From an uncultured Clostridia bacterium (GTDB lineage: Bacteria > Bacillota_A > Clostridia > TANB77 > CAG-508): 9,416 nucleotides of DNA. Where the stretch lies: contig CATKFT010000207.1 of the NCBI GenBank assembly GCA_949747745.1, positions 1 through 9,416 on the forward strand. The letters are read 5' to 3'. The notes beneath the pieces are model-generated. The model was given only the letters and a program-made list of their open reading frames with translations. It had not been told where the DNA came from and searched no databases. Each line of letters begins with the position of its first letter. Position 1 is the first letter of the stretch. Positions 1 through 6,286 of the stretch are shown piece after piece. The translations under genes and the position numbers were made by a program.

Positions 1-157
1 AATTGTTAAATTGTAATCTTATCTTGGTTTATAAATTTTCCATTAAAAACTTTAATCTATTTATAAATGATACAGAGTTTATATTTTTTGTTCCACTTTC
101 ATAAACTAATATATATTTTTTGTTCTTATTCTCTACTAAATTTATAACTTTCTTATT
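1..157 (-). other. Downstream flank of ricT with a short open frame, no confirmed gene
   Basis: This AT-rich stretch follows the ricT stop codon. In the same frame as ricT, directly after the TAA, about 40 codons stay open on the minus strand (157 down to about 35), giving a protein-like string that includes KKYILVYESG, and then end at a TAA. No ATG, GTG or TTG in that frame and no ribosome binding site precedes it, so a separate gene is not supported. It may be chance openness in AT-rich DNA, a decayed C-terminal extension, or read-through sequence. In Bacillus subtilis yabA follows ricT (yaaT); nothing here resembles it. Confidence 0.3.
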
Positions 158-1078
158 TTATATTTCATCTTGATTTTTTAAATCCTGTTCTTCTAACTTT
201 TCTAATTTTCTTAGTTCTTTTAATTCTTCTTTATCTACACCTTGTAATTCATCTGTTTCTATTACATCTTTTATTATTTTTATATCACTTGCATTATATT
301 TTTTATAGAAAAATCCATCTTTATCTCTAAATTTAACACGTACTTTTTCTTTTAGTATTTCTATAGAATCTACTACTCCTTCTCCATCTTCTGGTGTTTT
401 TACAATTGCTCCTACTTTTGGAAGTTTTGCTAATTTTTCTAAGTACGCTTCTTCTTCATATTTTAGGCAACACATAAGTCTTCCACAATTTCCAGATATT
501 TTCGCTGGATTTAACGATATATTTTGTTCTTTTGCCATTTTTATTGATACTGTTTCAAAGTTCCCTAAAAATGAACAACAACATAACTCTCTACCACAAA
601 TTCCATTTCCTCCAAGCCTTTTTACTTCATCTCTTACCCCTATTTGACGTAGTTCTATTCTTGTTTTAAATATACTTGCTAGGTCTTTTACTAAATCCCT
701 AAAGTCAATTCTTCCTTCTGCTGTAAAATAAAATAATAGTTTTGAGTTATCAAACTTATATTCTGAGTCTATTAGGTTCATATCTAATTTGTGCTTTTTT
801 ATTTGTTCTAAACATATTTTAAATGCTTCTTTTTCTTTAACTTTATTTTCGTCATTATGTAATTTATCTTTATGTGTAGCTACTCTTATTATTGGTCTTA
901 GTTCATTTTCTATTTTTTCTTCTTTAATTAACTTGTTTCCTATTACTACTTCTGCATATTCTTCACCCATACTTGTTTCTACTATAACAAATTGTCCAAC
1001 ATGTACTTTATTATGATTTGGACTAAAAAAATAAATTTTTCCTGGCTTTTTAAATCTTACTCCTATGATTTCTTTCAA
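158..1078 (-). CDS. ricT: RicT/YaaT family PSP1-domain protein (Fe-S regulatory factor)
   Basis: The 306-residue product matches the RicT (YaaT, PSP1 domain) family. In Bacillus subtilis RicT works with RicA and RicF as a cytoplasmic Fe-S complex that promotes RNase Y-dependent mRNA maturation and affects sporulation and competence phosphorelay. The hallmark cysteine clusters are present: CGREL followed by three cysteines (Cys161, 166-168) and CGRLMCC (Cys198, 203, 204), with the intervening IKMAKEQNISLNPAKISG block highly family-like. The start is a TTG at 1078, supported by GGGAGG eight bases upstream; no in-frame ATG gives a better N-terminus. The protein is about 30 residues longer than the Bacillus one, the excess being a charged Lys/Glu-rich C-terminal tail from about residue 280. 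It begins four bases after the holB stop, so its ribosome site lies inside holB and the two are probably translationally coupled, the same holB-ricT order as in Bacillus. The gene is intact and contains no CGG codon. Confidence 0.9.
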   Translation of the reverse strand: MKEIIGVRFKKPGKIYFFSPNHNKVHVGQFVIVETSMGEEYAEVVIGNKLIKEEKIENELRPIIRVATHKDKLHNDENKVKEKEAFKICLEQIKKHKLDMNLIDSEYKFDNSKLLFYFTAEGRIDFRDLVKDLASIFKTRIELRQIGVRDEVKRLGGNGICGRELCCCSFLGNFETVSIKMAKEQNISLNPAKISGNCGRLMCCLKYEEEAYLEKLAKLPKVGAIVKTPEDGEGVVDSIEILKEKVRVKFRDKDGFFYKKYNASDIKIIKDVIETDELQGVDKEELKELRKLEKLEEQDLKNQDEI

Positions 1079-1082
1079 TATA

Positions 1083-1969
1083 TTATTCCTCCCATATTTT
1101 ATATAACATGTTATCTATGCACATATCATAATTACTATTTTGTTTTAAATTCTTTTTCGTTTGTTCTACTGCTTCTATATACCCGTATATATTTGATTTT
1201 TTTAGTCTTACTTGATAATATTATATTTATATAATCTAGCATTTCATATATGTCTTCTTTGTTTTTGTATATAAATTCTAGTTTTTTTATTACATCTATT
1301 AATTTATAATTTTCTATATTACCAAATACTTCTGATATTTTTTCATATTGTTCTTTTTTTTCATTTATCATAAGTGCTTTTTCTATGCTTCCTTCACATG
1401 CTTTTATGAGATTTTCTGATAAGTGTATACTGTGTTTTGTTTCTAAAAATTCTTGTAATATATTTTCTTCTATTTTTTGAAATGGTATTTTTATGCATCT
1501 TGATTTTATTGTGTTTAAAAACATACTTTCATTTGAGCCTATTAATATAATTGTAATGAAATTTGGTGGTTCTTCTAGTGTTTTTAATAAACTGTTTCCT
1601 GCTTCTTTTGTCATGGTATCAGCATCTTTTATTATATATACTTTTTTGTTTGATATTATTGGTTTTTCTAATACCTTTTCTCCGCATCTTTCTTATTTGT
1701 TCTATTTTTATTGTTCCATTTTCTGGTATAATTTCTATTAAGTCTGGGTTGTTATTATTTTCTAATTCTATACAAGATTTACAAGCATTACATGGTTTAT
1801 TTTCTATGCTTTCACATAATATCATTTTTGCAAATTCTTTTGCAAATATAGTTTTTCCTATTCCACTTGGTCCTATAAACATGTAACTATGCAATTGTGT
1901 ATTTTGCTTTACTATGTTTGTTAGTATTTCTTTTGCTTTGCTGTTTCCTATTATGTTTTCAAACCTCAT
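1083..1969 (-). CDS. holB: DNA polymerase III delta' subunit, interrupted by two +1 frameshifts
   Basis: HolB is the delta' subunit of the clamp loader that opens and loads the beta sliding clamp at the replication fork. Conceptual translation with two +1 shifts gives 294 residues: an intact P-loop GPSGIGKT (33-40), a zinc-binding cysteine set (Cys52, 60, 63, 66), then VYIIKDADTM and the family signature AGNSLLKTLEEPP, the SRC motif (the IKSRCIKI segment) and a helical C-terminus ending LYKIWEE. The ATG at 1969 follows AAAGGAG with six-base spacing. The raw frame breaks after Met95 (site at 1681-1684) and again after Ile261 (site at 1182-1185); both are NTN-C-GGR. Uncorrected, translation stops 21 codons past the first site. 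The length of 887 bases minus two equals 295 codons including the stop, which supports both corrections. It lies 37 bases after lepB and four bases before ricT. HolB is normally essential, so a true pseudogene is unlikely. Confidence 0.88.
1182..1188 (-). other. +1 frameshift site ATA-C-GGG in holB
   Basis: On the minus strand the holB frame reads AAA TAT ATA and then CGG GTA TAT, which leads to a stop at 1135. Skipping the C gives GGG TAT ATA GAA GCA and continues as GYIEAVEQTKK through to the ending LYKIWEE just before ricT, the expected delta' C-terminus. Inferred residue: Gly262. A single lost base upstream, for example one A in the run before TAT ATA, would also restore frame, so on its own this site is ambiguous. 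The match to the other five sites favours the skipped-C reading. Confidence 0.75.
1681..1687 (-). other. +1 frameshift site ATG-C-GGA in holB
   Basis: On the minus strand holB reads AGA AAG ATG and then CGG AGA AAA, which diverges from the family and stops at 1619. Skipping the C gives GGA GAA AAG GTA TTA GAA, that is GEKVLEKPIISNKKVYIIKD, the expected delta' sequence. Inferred residue: Gly96 after Met95. The residue at this position varies in the family, so glycine itself is not proven here, but the frame before and after is. Confidence 0.85.
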
Positions 1970-2006
1970 TGTTACTCCTTTTTTGTTTTATAGTGTTTTT
2001 ATATTT

Positions 2007-2663
2007 CTATTTTACTTTTCCAAATAGGTCAAAAGGCCAAAATCTTATCCACACTTTGCTTTCTAATTTGTTTAGTGGAATGCAACCAAATCTTCTTGAA
2101 TCTGTGCTTTTAGGTCTATTGTCTCCCATTAAAAATACACAATTTTCTGGAACAACTAAATCTGTATATGGTCCATCTAATGAATCTGTTATTACATTTG
2201 GTTGTAAGTAATCTTCTTTTAGTTCTTCTCCATTTATATATACTTTTCCATTTTCTATTTTTACATGTTCTCCTGGTAATCCTATTACTCTTTTTATATA
2301 ACTATCTTTTCCAAGTTCTAATACATAATATCTAAATTTAGTAAATATATTATTTATTTCATGATTATATTCTGCTACTGGATTATTTAAGTTTGCATCA
2401 GTTGCTGATACATATACTTTTGATGGTGCTTCAAATGTTACAATATCTCCCCTATTTGGTATAGCCTTTGTAAGTCTGATTGTTCTATTTAAAATTAATC
2501 TTTGTCCTTCTTTTAATGTTGGCCACATTGATGGTTGCTGTACTATTGTAGGTGTACCTATAAAGTACCTAACAATTAATGCAAGTACTACTGCTATTAC
2601 TATACAATATACCCATTCTAATATATCTTTTATTTTCATTTTATTTTCTTCATTCATTAGCAT
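2007..2663 (-). CDS. lepB: Signal peptidase I (type I leader peptidase)
   Basis: This 218-residue membrane serine protease removes signal peptides from exported preproteins on the outer face of the membrane. It has one N-terminal transmembrane helix (about residues 17-34), then the catalytic serine box PSMWPTL with Ser45, the general-base box YIKRVIGLPGE with Lys124, and the C-terminal box GDNRPKSTDSR (180-190). The Ser/Lys dyad and all S26 family boxes are complete. The ATG at 2663 follows AAAGGA closely; a second ATG two codons in (2657) is also well spaced, so the start is uncertain by two residues. Length is near that of small Gram-positive SipS-type enzymes, with a modest insertion around residues 85-112. 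A strong promoter lies just upstream (2691-2719) and holB follows after 37 bases, so it probably heads a lepB-holB-ricT unit. The gene contains no CGG codon. Confidence 0.93.
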   Translation of the reverse strand: MLMNEENKMKIKDILEWVYCIVIAVVLALIVRYFIGTPTIVQQPSMWPTLKEGQRLILNRTIRLTKAIPNRGDIVTFEAPSKVYVSATDANLNNPVAEYNHEINNIFTKFRYYVLELGKDSYIKRVIGLPGEHVKIENGKVYINGEELKEDYLQPNVITDSLDGPYTDLVVPENCVFLMGDNRPKSTDSRRFGCIPLNKLESKVWIRFWPFDLFGKVK

Positions 2664-2690
2664 TTCATCCTTTCAAACTACATACCTACT

Positions 2691-2719
2691 ATTATATACT
2701 AGTCCACACCTTTTATCAA
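2691..2719 (-). promoter_or_regulatory. Sigma-A type promoter for lepB-holB-ricT
   Basis: On the minus strand, TTGATA (2719-2714) is separated by exactly 17 bases from a perfect TATAAT (2696-2691). The predicted transcript start lies about 20 bases before the lepB ATG, leaving just room for the AAAGGA ribosome site. This is one of the best promoter matches in the window. Confidence 0.75.
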
Positions 2720-2787
2720 GATATTGCAATAATTTAATTATATATGCATTACTATTCAGTCTATATGATAATTTTACATGGTGATAT

Positions 2788-2821
2788 GAAAAACTCCTAA
2801 GCTAAACCTATTTCTTAGTAG
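2788..2821 (-). terminator. Possible intrinsic terminator overlapping the end of the sensor kinase gene
   Basis: On the minus strand CTAAG (in the last sense codons, ACT AAG) can pair with CTTAG just after the TAG stop, extended imperfectly by CCT/AGG, and the stem is followed directly by TTTTTC. The stem is short, so this is only a plausible terminator. It sits between the kinase gene and the independent lepB promoter, which fits a transcript boundary. Confidence 0.4.
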
Positions 2822-4235
2822 GCACACGAATTACAACTTCTGTACCTTTTCCATGTTCACTCTTTATATCTATACTTCCCTCATTTTTATCAAGTATCTC
2901 TTTTGCAATAGAAAGTCCCAGTCCTGTTCCTCCCATTTCTCTTGTACGAGCCTTATCTACTCTATAAAACCTATCAAAAATTCTAGACAAATCTTCTTCT
3001 GGAATTCCCATACCATTATCAATAACTTTTATATATGCATCATTATAGACAAACCCTACATATATCTTAATGTTTCCTTCATCCTTTGTGTACTTTATAC
3101 TATTTGTTAATATATTCAATACTACTCTTTCTATCCCATATTTATCAGCATATACTGGTGGAACATTTGCAGTTACAAAGCATTCTACATGATGGTGTTT
3201 CTTATTTATTTCAAGTTGTACTTTTTCTTGACATCTTTTTACAAGTTCACCTAAATCGAATTCTTCCTTTTGAACTTGTACTTGATTATTATCAAATCTA
3301 GATAATGCTAATAGGTCTGTTACAAGTTTTGCCATTCTTCTTGCTTCTGTTGCTATTACAGTTAAAAATTTGTCTTGAGTTTCTTTATCATACTCTCCTT
3401 CAAGTAATGTATCTGCATATCCCATTATTGAAGTAATTGGAGTTTTTAATTCATGTGATACATCTGCTACAAATTCTTTTCTCATATTATCTAGTTTTAC
3501 ATGTTCTGTTATATCTTGTATTACAACCATAACACCTGCTGGTCTATCTAATTCATCCTTTAATGGCGCAAAAAATAAATTTATATGTTTATCTCCTATA
3601 CTTATTCTTTCTTCTGATGATGTCCAATCGTCAAGATAAATAATTTTTTCCATATTAATTTCTACATTAAGTTTTTTAAATATTCTTTCAAAATTTTCAT
3701 CTTCTGGCATTATTCTTAGTAATCTTGTTGCTGATGGGTTTACTAAAATTATTTTACCATCCATATTAAAAGCAATTATTCCATCTGTCATATGAAGTAA
3801 TATTGTTTCGATTTGTTTTTTTTGTCTTGAAACTTCTTTTATATTTTCTTTTATTTCTGATGTCATCATTCCTATTGCTCCTGCAATTTCGTCCACTTCT
3901 TTTGTGTTTTTATCTTCTTTTATTTCTTCGCCTACTGTTACCTTTTTTGCACTATTTAGTAATCTATTTATTGGAATTGTTATTTTAACTATAACAAATA
4001 TTATAATCGCTATAGCAATTACTAAAAGTATGCATACTGCATATATTGATACTTTTAGTCCATTGTTTATTATATATTGTATACTTTCTTTTGCACTTTC
4101 TATATCATTTACTGATGCTATGTCTATATAAGATGTTTGTAAATTTAATACAAAGTAAGCTCCTACTCCTCCTATTAATATTATAGATATAATAGTTAAT
4201 ATTAATATAATTTTTAATTGCACATTTTTTACCAT
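2808..4235 (-). CDS. walK: Two-component sensor histidine kinase, WalK/PhoR type (HAMP-PAS-HisKA-HATPase)
   Basis: The 475-residue membrane kinase would sense an envelope signal and phosphorylate the adjacent response regulator. In order: transmembrane helix 1 (about 8-30), a short external loop of about 30 residues, transmembrane helix 2 (about 62-84), HAMP linker (85-140), PAS domain (about 140-245), HisKA with the phosphoacceptor His261 in VSHELKTP, and an HATPase domain with the N box (Asn374, Asn378), G1 box DNGMGI (406-411), F box FDRFYRVD and G2 box GGTGLGL (435-441). All catalytic motifs are present. The ATG at 4235 has AAAGGA about 11 bases upstream, a somewhat long spacing. The WalR-like partner suggests WalK, but the external loop is much shorter than the extracellular PAS of Bacillus WalK, and the H box (HELKTPITSIMGYADTLLEG) is also PhoR-like. 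The usual yycH/yycI/yycJ neighbours are absent, so the symbol is tentative. The gene is intact, with no CGG codon. Confidence 0.85.
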   Translation of the reverse strand: MVKNVQLKIILILTIISIILIGGVGAYFVLNLQTSYIDIASVNDIESAKESIQYIINNGLKVSIYAVCILLVIAIAIIIFVIVKITIPINRLLNSAKKVTVGEEIKEDKNTKEVDEIAGAIGMMTSEIKENIKEVSRQKKQIETILLHMTDGIIAFNMDGKIILVNPSATRLLRIMPEDENFERIFKKLNVEINMEKIIYLDDWTSSEERISIGDKHINLFFAPLKDELDRPAGVMVVIQDITEHVKLDNMRKEFVADVSHELKTPITSIMGYADTLLEGEYDKETQDKFLTVIATEARRMAKLVTDLLALSRFDNNQVQVQKEEFDLGELVKRCQEKVQLEINKKHHHVECFVTANVPPVYADKYGIERVVLNILTNSIKYTKDEGNIKIYVGFVYNDAYIKVIDNGMGIPEEDLSRIFDRFYRVDKARTREMGGTGLGLSIAKEILDKNEGSIDIKSEHGKGTEVVIRVPTKK

Positions 4236-4355
4236 TTTATAGGTGTTCCTTTCATTTGTTTTATTTTGTTAATACTATTATTATAAAATAACTATTACTT
4301 TATATAAGCTATTCCATTTAATTTTTTATATCTTATTTAATATAATTGGTTTTAA

Positions 4356-4381
4356 GGTCGAAAGCCTAAAGACTTTCGACC
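4356..4381 (-). terminator. Perfect 9-bp hairpin just after the walR stop
   Basis: GGTCGAAAG and its exact complement CTTTCGACC flank an eight-base loop, starting about six bases after the walR stop codon. The position suggests a terminator or an mRNA-end stabilising hairpin between regulator and kinase. On the minus strand the stem is followed by TTAAAACC rather than a clean U run, so termination would be weak and partial read-through into the kinase gene is likely. The rest of the 151-base gap (4236-4386) is very AT-rich; a TATAAT near 4280 could serve a separate kinase promoter, but no good -35 box accompanies it. Confidence 0.5.
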
Positions 4382-4386
4382 CATTT

Positions 4387-5122
4387 TTATTTAGATGCTA
4401 TATAATATCCTACTCCTCTTTTTGTTATTAATATTTTAGGAGCTGATGTGTCTTTTTCTATTTTTTCACGTATTCTTCTTACTGTAACATCAACTGTTCT
4501 TATATCTCCATAATATTCATATCCCCATACTTTTTCAAGTAAAATTTCTCTTGTTATTACTTGTCCTGGTTGGTTTGCTAAATATTTTAATACTTCAAAT
4601 TCTCTTAATGTTAAATCTACTACTTCTCCTTTTACTTTTACTTCAAATTTATCTAAGTCTAAGCTTAAGTCTCCAACTATTATTTTGTTTGTATTATCTT
4701 CTTTTTCTATATTTCCGAATTTCTCCAGATGATAATTCTACTTTTCTTAAATTTGCTTTTATTCTTGCCATTAGTTCTCTTATGCTAAATGGTTTTGTTA
4801 CATAATCATCTGCACCTAATTCTAATCCTAAAATTTTATCTATTTCTTCATCTCTTGCAGTTAGCATAAGTATTGGTATGTTTAGAGTGTGTCTAATTCT
4901 TTTGCATACTGCTAGTCCATCCATTTTTGGAATCATTATATCTAATAGTATTAAATCTGGCTTTTGGTTTAGTGCTACATCTATAGCTGTTAAACCATCT
5001 TGTGCTTCTAATGTGTTATACCCTTCTTTTTGTAAGTTATGTGATAATATGTTTAATATATGTTCTTCATCATCTACTATTAAAATGGTTTTTTTGTCTT
5101 TATCTAGTACTTGTTCTTCCAT
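4387..5122 (-). CDS. walR: OmpR/PhoB-family response regulator, WalR-like, with one +1 frameshift
   Basis: This DNA-binding response regulator is the partner of the kinase encoded next downstream. After one +1 correction it is 244 residues: a receiver domain with acidic pair Asp17-Asp18, phosphoacceptor Asp61 (LLDIMIPKMDG), Thr88 and Lys110 (YVTKPFSIREL), then a winged helix with LTLREFEVLKYLANQPGQV, VWGYEYYGDIRTVDV and KRGVGYYIASK. The winged-helix sequence follows Bacillus WalR (essential regulator of cell-wall metabolism) more closely than PhoP. The raw frame leaves the family after Ile135 at ATT-C-GGA (4714-4717) and stops eight codons later, cutting off the whole DNA-binding domain; skipping C restores everything. 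The shift lies in the linker between domains, so the zero-frame product would be a free receiver domain. The ATG at 5122 follows AGGGGTG with seven-base spacing. Length 736 minus one equals 245 codons including stop. Confidence 0.88.
4714..4720 (-). other. +1 frameshift site ATT-C-GGA in walR
   Basis: Minus strand: GGA GAA ATT and then CGG AAA TAT AGA, ending at TAA near 4694. Skipping C gives GGA AAT ATA GAA AAA GAA GAT and runs without a stop through the complete winged-helix domain to 4387. The inferred residue is Gly136 in the interdomain linker, where homology does not fix the exact amino acid, but the frames on both sides are unambiguous. Confidence 0.87.
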
Positions 5123-5147
5123 AAAGCTACACCCCTACTTTTCTTTT

Positions 5148-5181
5148 AAAAAATATCTATGATAAAAATATATCATAGATA
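5148..5181 (-). terminator. Intrinsic terminator-like hairpin after pyrB
   Basis: A perfect 11-bp inverted repeat, TATCTATGATA (5154-5164) and TATCATAGATA (5171-5181), with a six-base loop, is followed on the minus strand by six T residues. It sits in the 91-base gap between pyrB and walR and would end transcription from pyrB. The stem is AT-rich, so its strength is uncertain. It overlaps the candidate walR promoter. Confidence 0.6.
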
Positions 5182-5195
5182 ACTTATTTTAACAA
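5167..5195 (-). promoter_or_regulatory. Candidate sigma-A promoter for walR
   Basis: Minus strand TTGTTA (5195-5190), 17 bases, TATATT (5172-5167). Transcription would begin about 40 bases before the walR ATG. The -10 box lies in the hairpin that appears to terminate pyrB, so terminator and promoter share the same DNA. Chance matches are common in sequence this AT-rich. Confidence 0.45.
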
Positions 5196-5213
5196 TAGTT
5201 TTTTTACATTTTC

Positions 5214-6080
5214 TTAATTTTCTAGTGCCATATAGATTAGAGCCATCCTAATATATACTCCATTTTGTACTTGCTTAAATATACGAGATTTTTCACACTC
5301 TACTATATCATCTGCTATTTCTACTCCTCTATTAAATGGTGCTGGATGCATTATTATTGAATTTTTCTTCATTTTTTCTACTCTATTTTTATTTAGCCCA
5401 TGTAGTTTGTGATATTCTTCTGTTGTTTCTTGCATATTTTTTGTATGCCTTTCATGTTGTACTCTTAGTAACATTACTATGTCTACTGTATCTATTATTT
5501 TATCCAATTCTACATAATTTAATCCTTCTTCTTTGTATTCAATTGGTCCTGATGTATATACCATCATTCCTAGTCTCTCCATTACTTTTATATTTGTGTG
5601 TGCCACTCTTGAGTGCATTATATCTCCTACTATTACTATTTTTAATCCTTCAAATCTTCCAAATTCTTGCCTAATTGTTAATAGGTCTAATAGTGATTGT
5701 GATGGATGGTTTCCTGTTCCATCTCCTGCATTTAGTATTGGTATGTTTATGTTTTGTAATTGTTTATAATATTCGTTTTCTGTATGTCTTATTACTACTG
5801 CATCTGTTCCGAAACTTTCGAATGTTTTTACTGTATCATATAGGCTTTCTCCCTTTTTTAGGCTTGAATTGCCTGCATCGAAGTTTTGTGTTTTGCAACC
5901 AAGTTTTAATGCTGCCATGTCGAAGCTATAGTGTGTTCTTGTTGATGGTTCAAAAAATAGGTTTGATATTACTTTTTTTCCGTTGTAGTCTATGTTTTTT
6001 CCATTTTTAAATTCTTCTGCTAGGTCTAGTATTTTGTTTACTTCTTCTACTGAAAAATCATCTAGGTTTAGTATGTTCAT
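5214..6080 (-). CDS. pyrB: Aspartate carbamoyltransferase catalytic subunit
   Basis: PyrB condenses carbamoyl phosphate with aspartate to give N-carbamoylaspartate, the committed step of pyrimidine synthesis in the cytoplasm. The 288-residue product shows the carbamoyl-phosphate loop FEPSTRTH (43-50), the 80s-loop equivalent SSLKKGESL (72-80), HPSQSLLDLLT (125-135), the DIMHSRVAHTN segment (153-163), LRVQHERH (205-212) and HPAPFNRGVEI (245-255). It is slightly shorter than the Bacillus enzyme of about 304 residues but complete. The ATG at 6080 has a strong AAAGGAGG 11 bases upstream. No regulatory subunit gene pyrI adjoins it and no PyrR attenuator is recognisable upstream; instead a GC-rich inverted-repeat element lies between it and purF. 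Two C-GGA occurrences (AAC GGA at residues 33-34, TTC GGA at 90-91) are normal in-frame codon pairs with no shift, which makes this gene a useful control for the frameshift sites elsewhere. Confidence 0.94.
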   Translation of the reverse strand: MNILNLDDFSVEEVNKILDLAEEFKNGKNIDYNGKKVISNLFFEPSTRTHYSFDMAALKLGCKTQNFDAGNSSLKKGESLYDTVKTFESFGTDAVVIRHTENEYYKQLQNINIPILNAGDGTGNHPSQSLLDLLTIRQEFGRFEGLKIVIVGDIMHSRVAHTNIKVMERLGMMVYTSGPIEYKEEGLNYVELDKIIDTVDIVMLLRVQHERHTKNMQETTEEYHKLHGLNKNRVEKMKKNSIIMHPAPFNRGVEIADDIVECEKSRIFKQVQNGVYIRMALIYMALEN

Positions 6081-6128
6081 GATTTGTTTTTCCTCCTTTA
6101 TTTATTTTACTTTTGCATTCCGCTTCCA

Positions 6129-6240
6129 TGAAGATATGTATTTATATTTTCTTCATTGCACTACTCCCAACGCTAACGGGTATTCCCCCGCCTCCCGGCT
6201 GTCCGTAGTTTCATTACGAAAATCTAAATACATATCTTCA
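6129..6240. repeat. GC-rich inverted-repeat element between purF and pyrB
   Basis: A perfect 16-bp inverted repeat, TGAAGATATGTATTTA (6129-6144) and its complement (6225-6240), encloses about 80 bases much richer in G+C (notably 6160-6210) than anything else here. The pairing extends inward imperfectly (ATTTTC with GAAAAT, then CTAC with GTAG), so the minus-strand transcript could fold into a long hairpin with internal G-rich and C-rich stems. Part of a minus-strand open frame ending at 6153 crosses it and finishes REAGEYPLALGVVQ; its codon use (GCG, GGG, CCG, CGG) is unlike the neighbouring genes, so it is probably not a native gene. The form suggests a short nonautonomous mobile repeat or an intergenic RNA element. 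No flanking target duplication is evident and copy number cannot be judged from one window. Confidence 0.65.
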
Positions 6241-6286
6241 CTCACGCTGATTTGTTGTAGGGGCAAGTCATATCCAATGTTTTTGT

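Noticed and set aside
6080..6286. PyrR-type attenuator or riboswitch upstream of pyrB
   Set aside because: No PyrR-binding-loop consensus or terminator/antiterminator pair was recognised; the only structure is the palindromic repeat.
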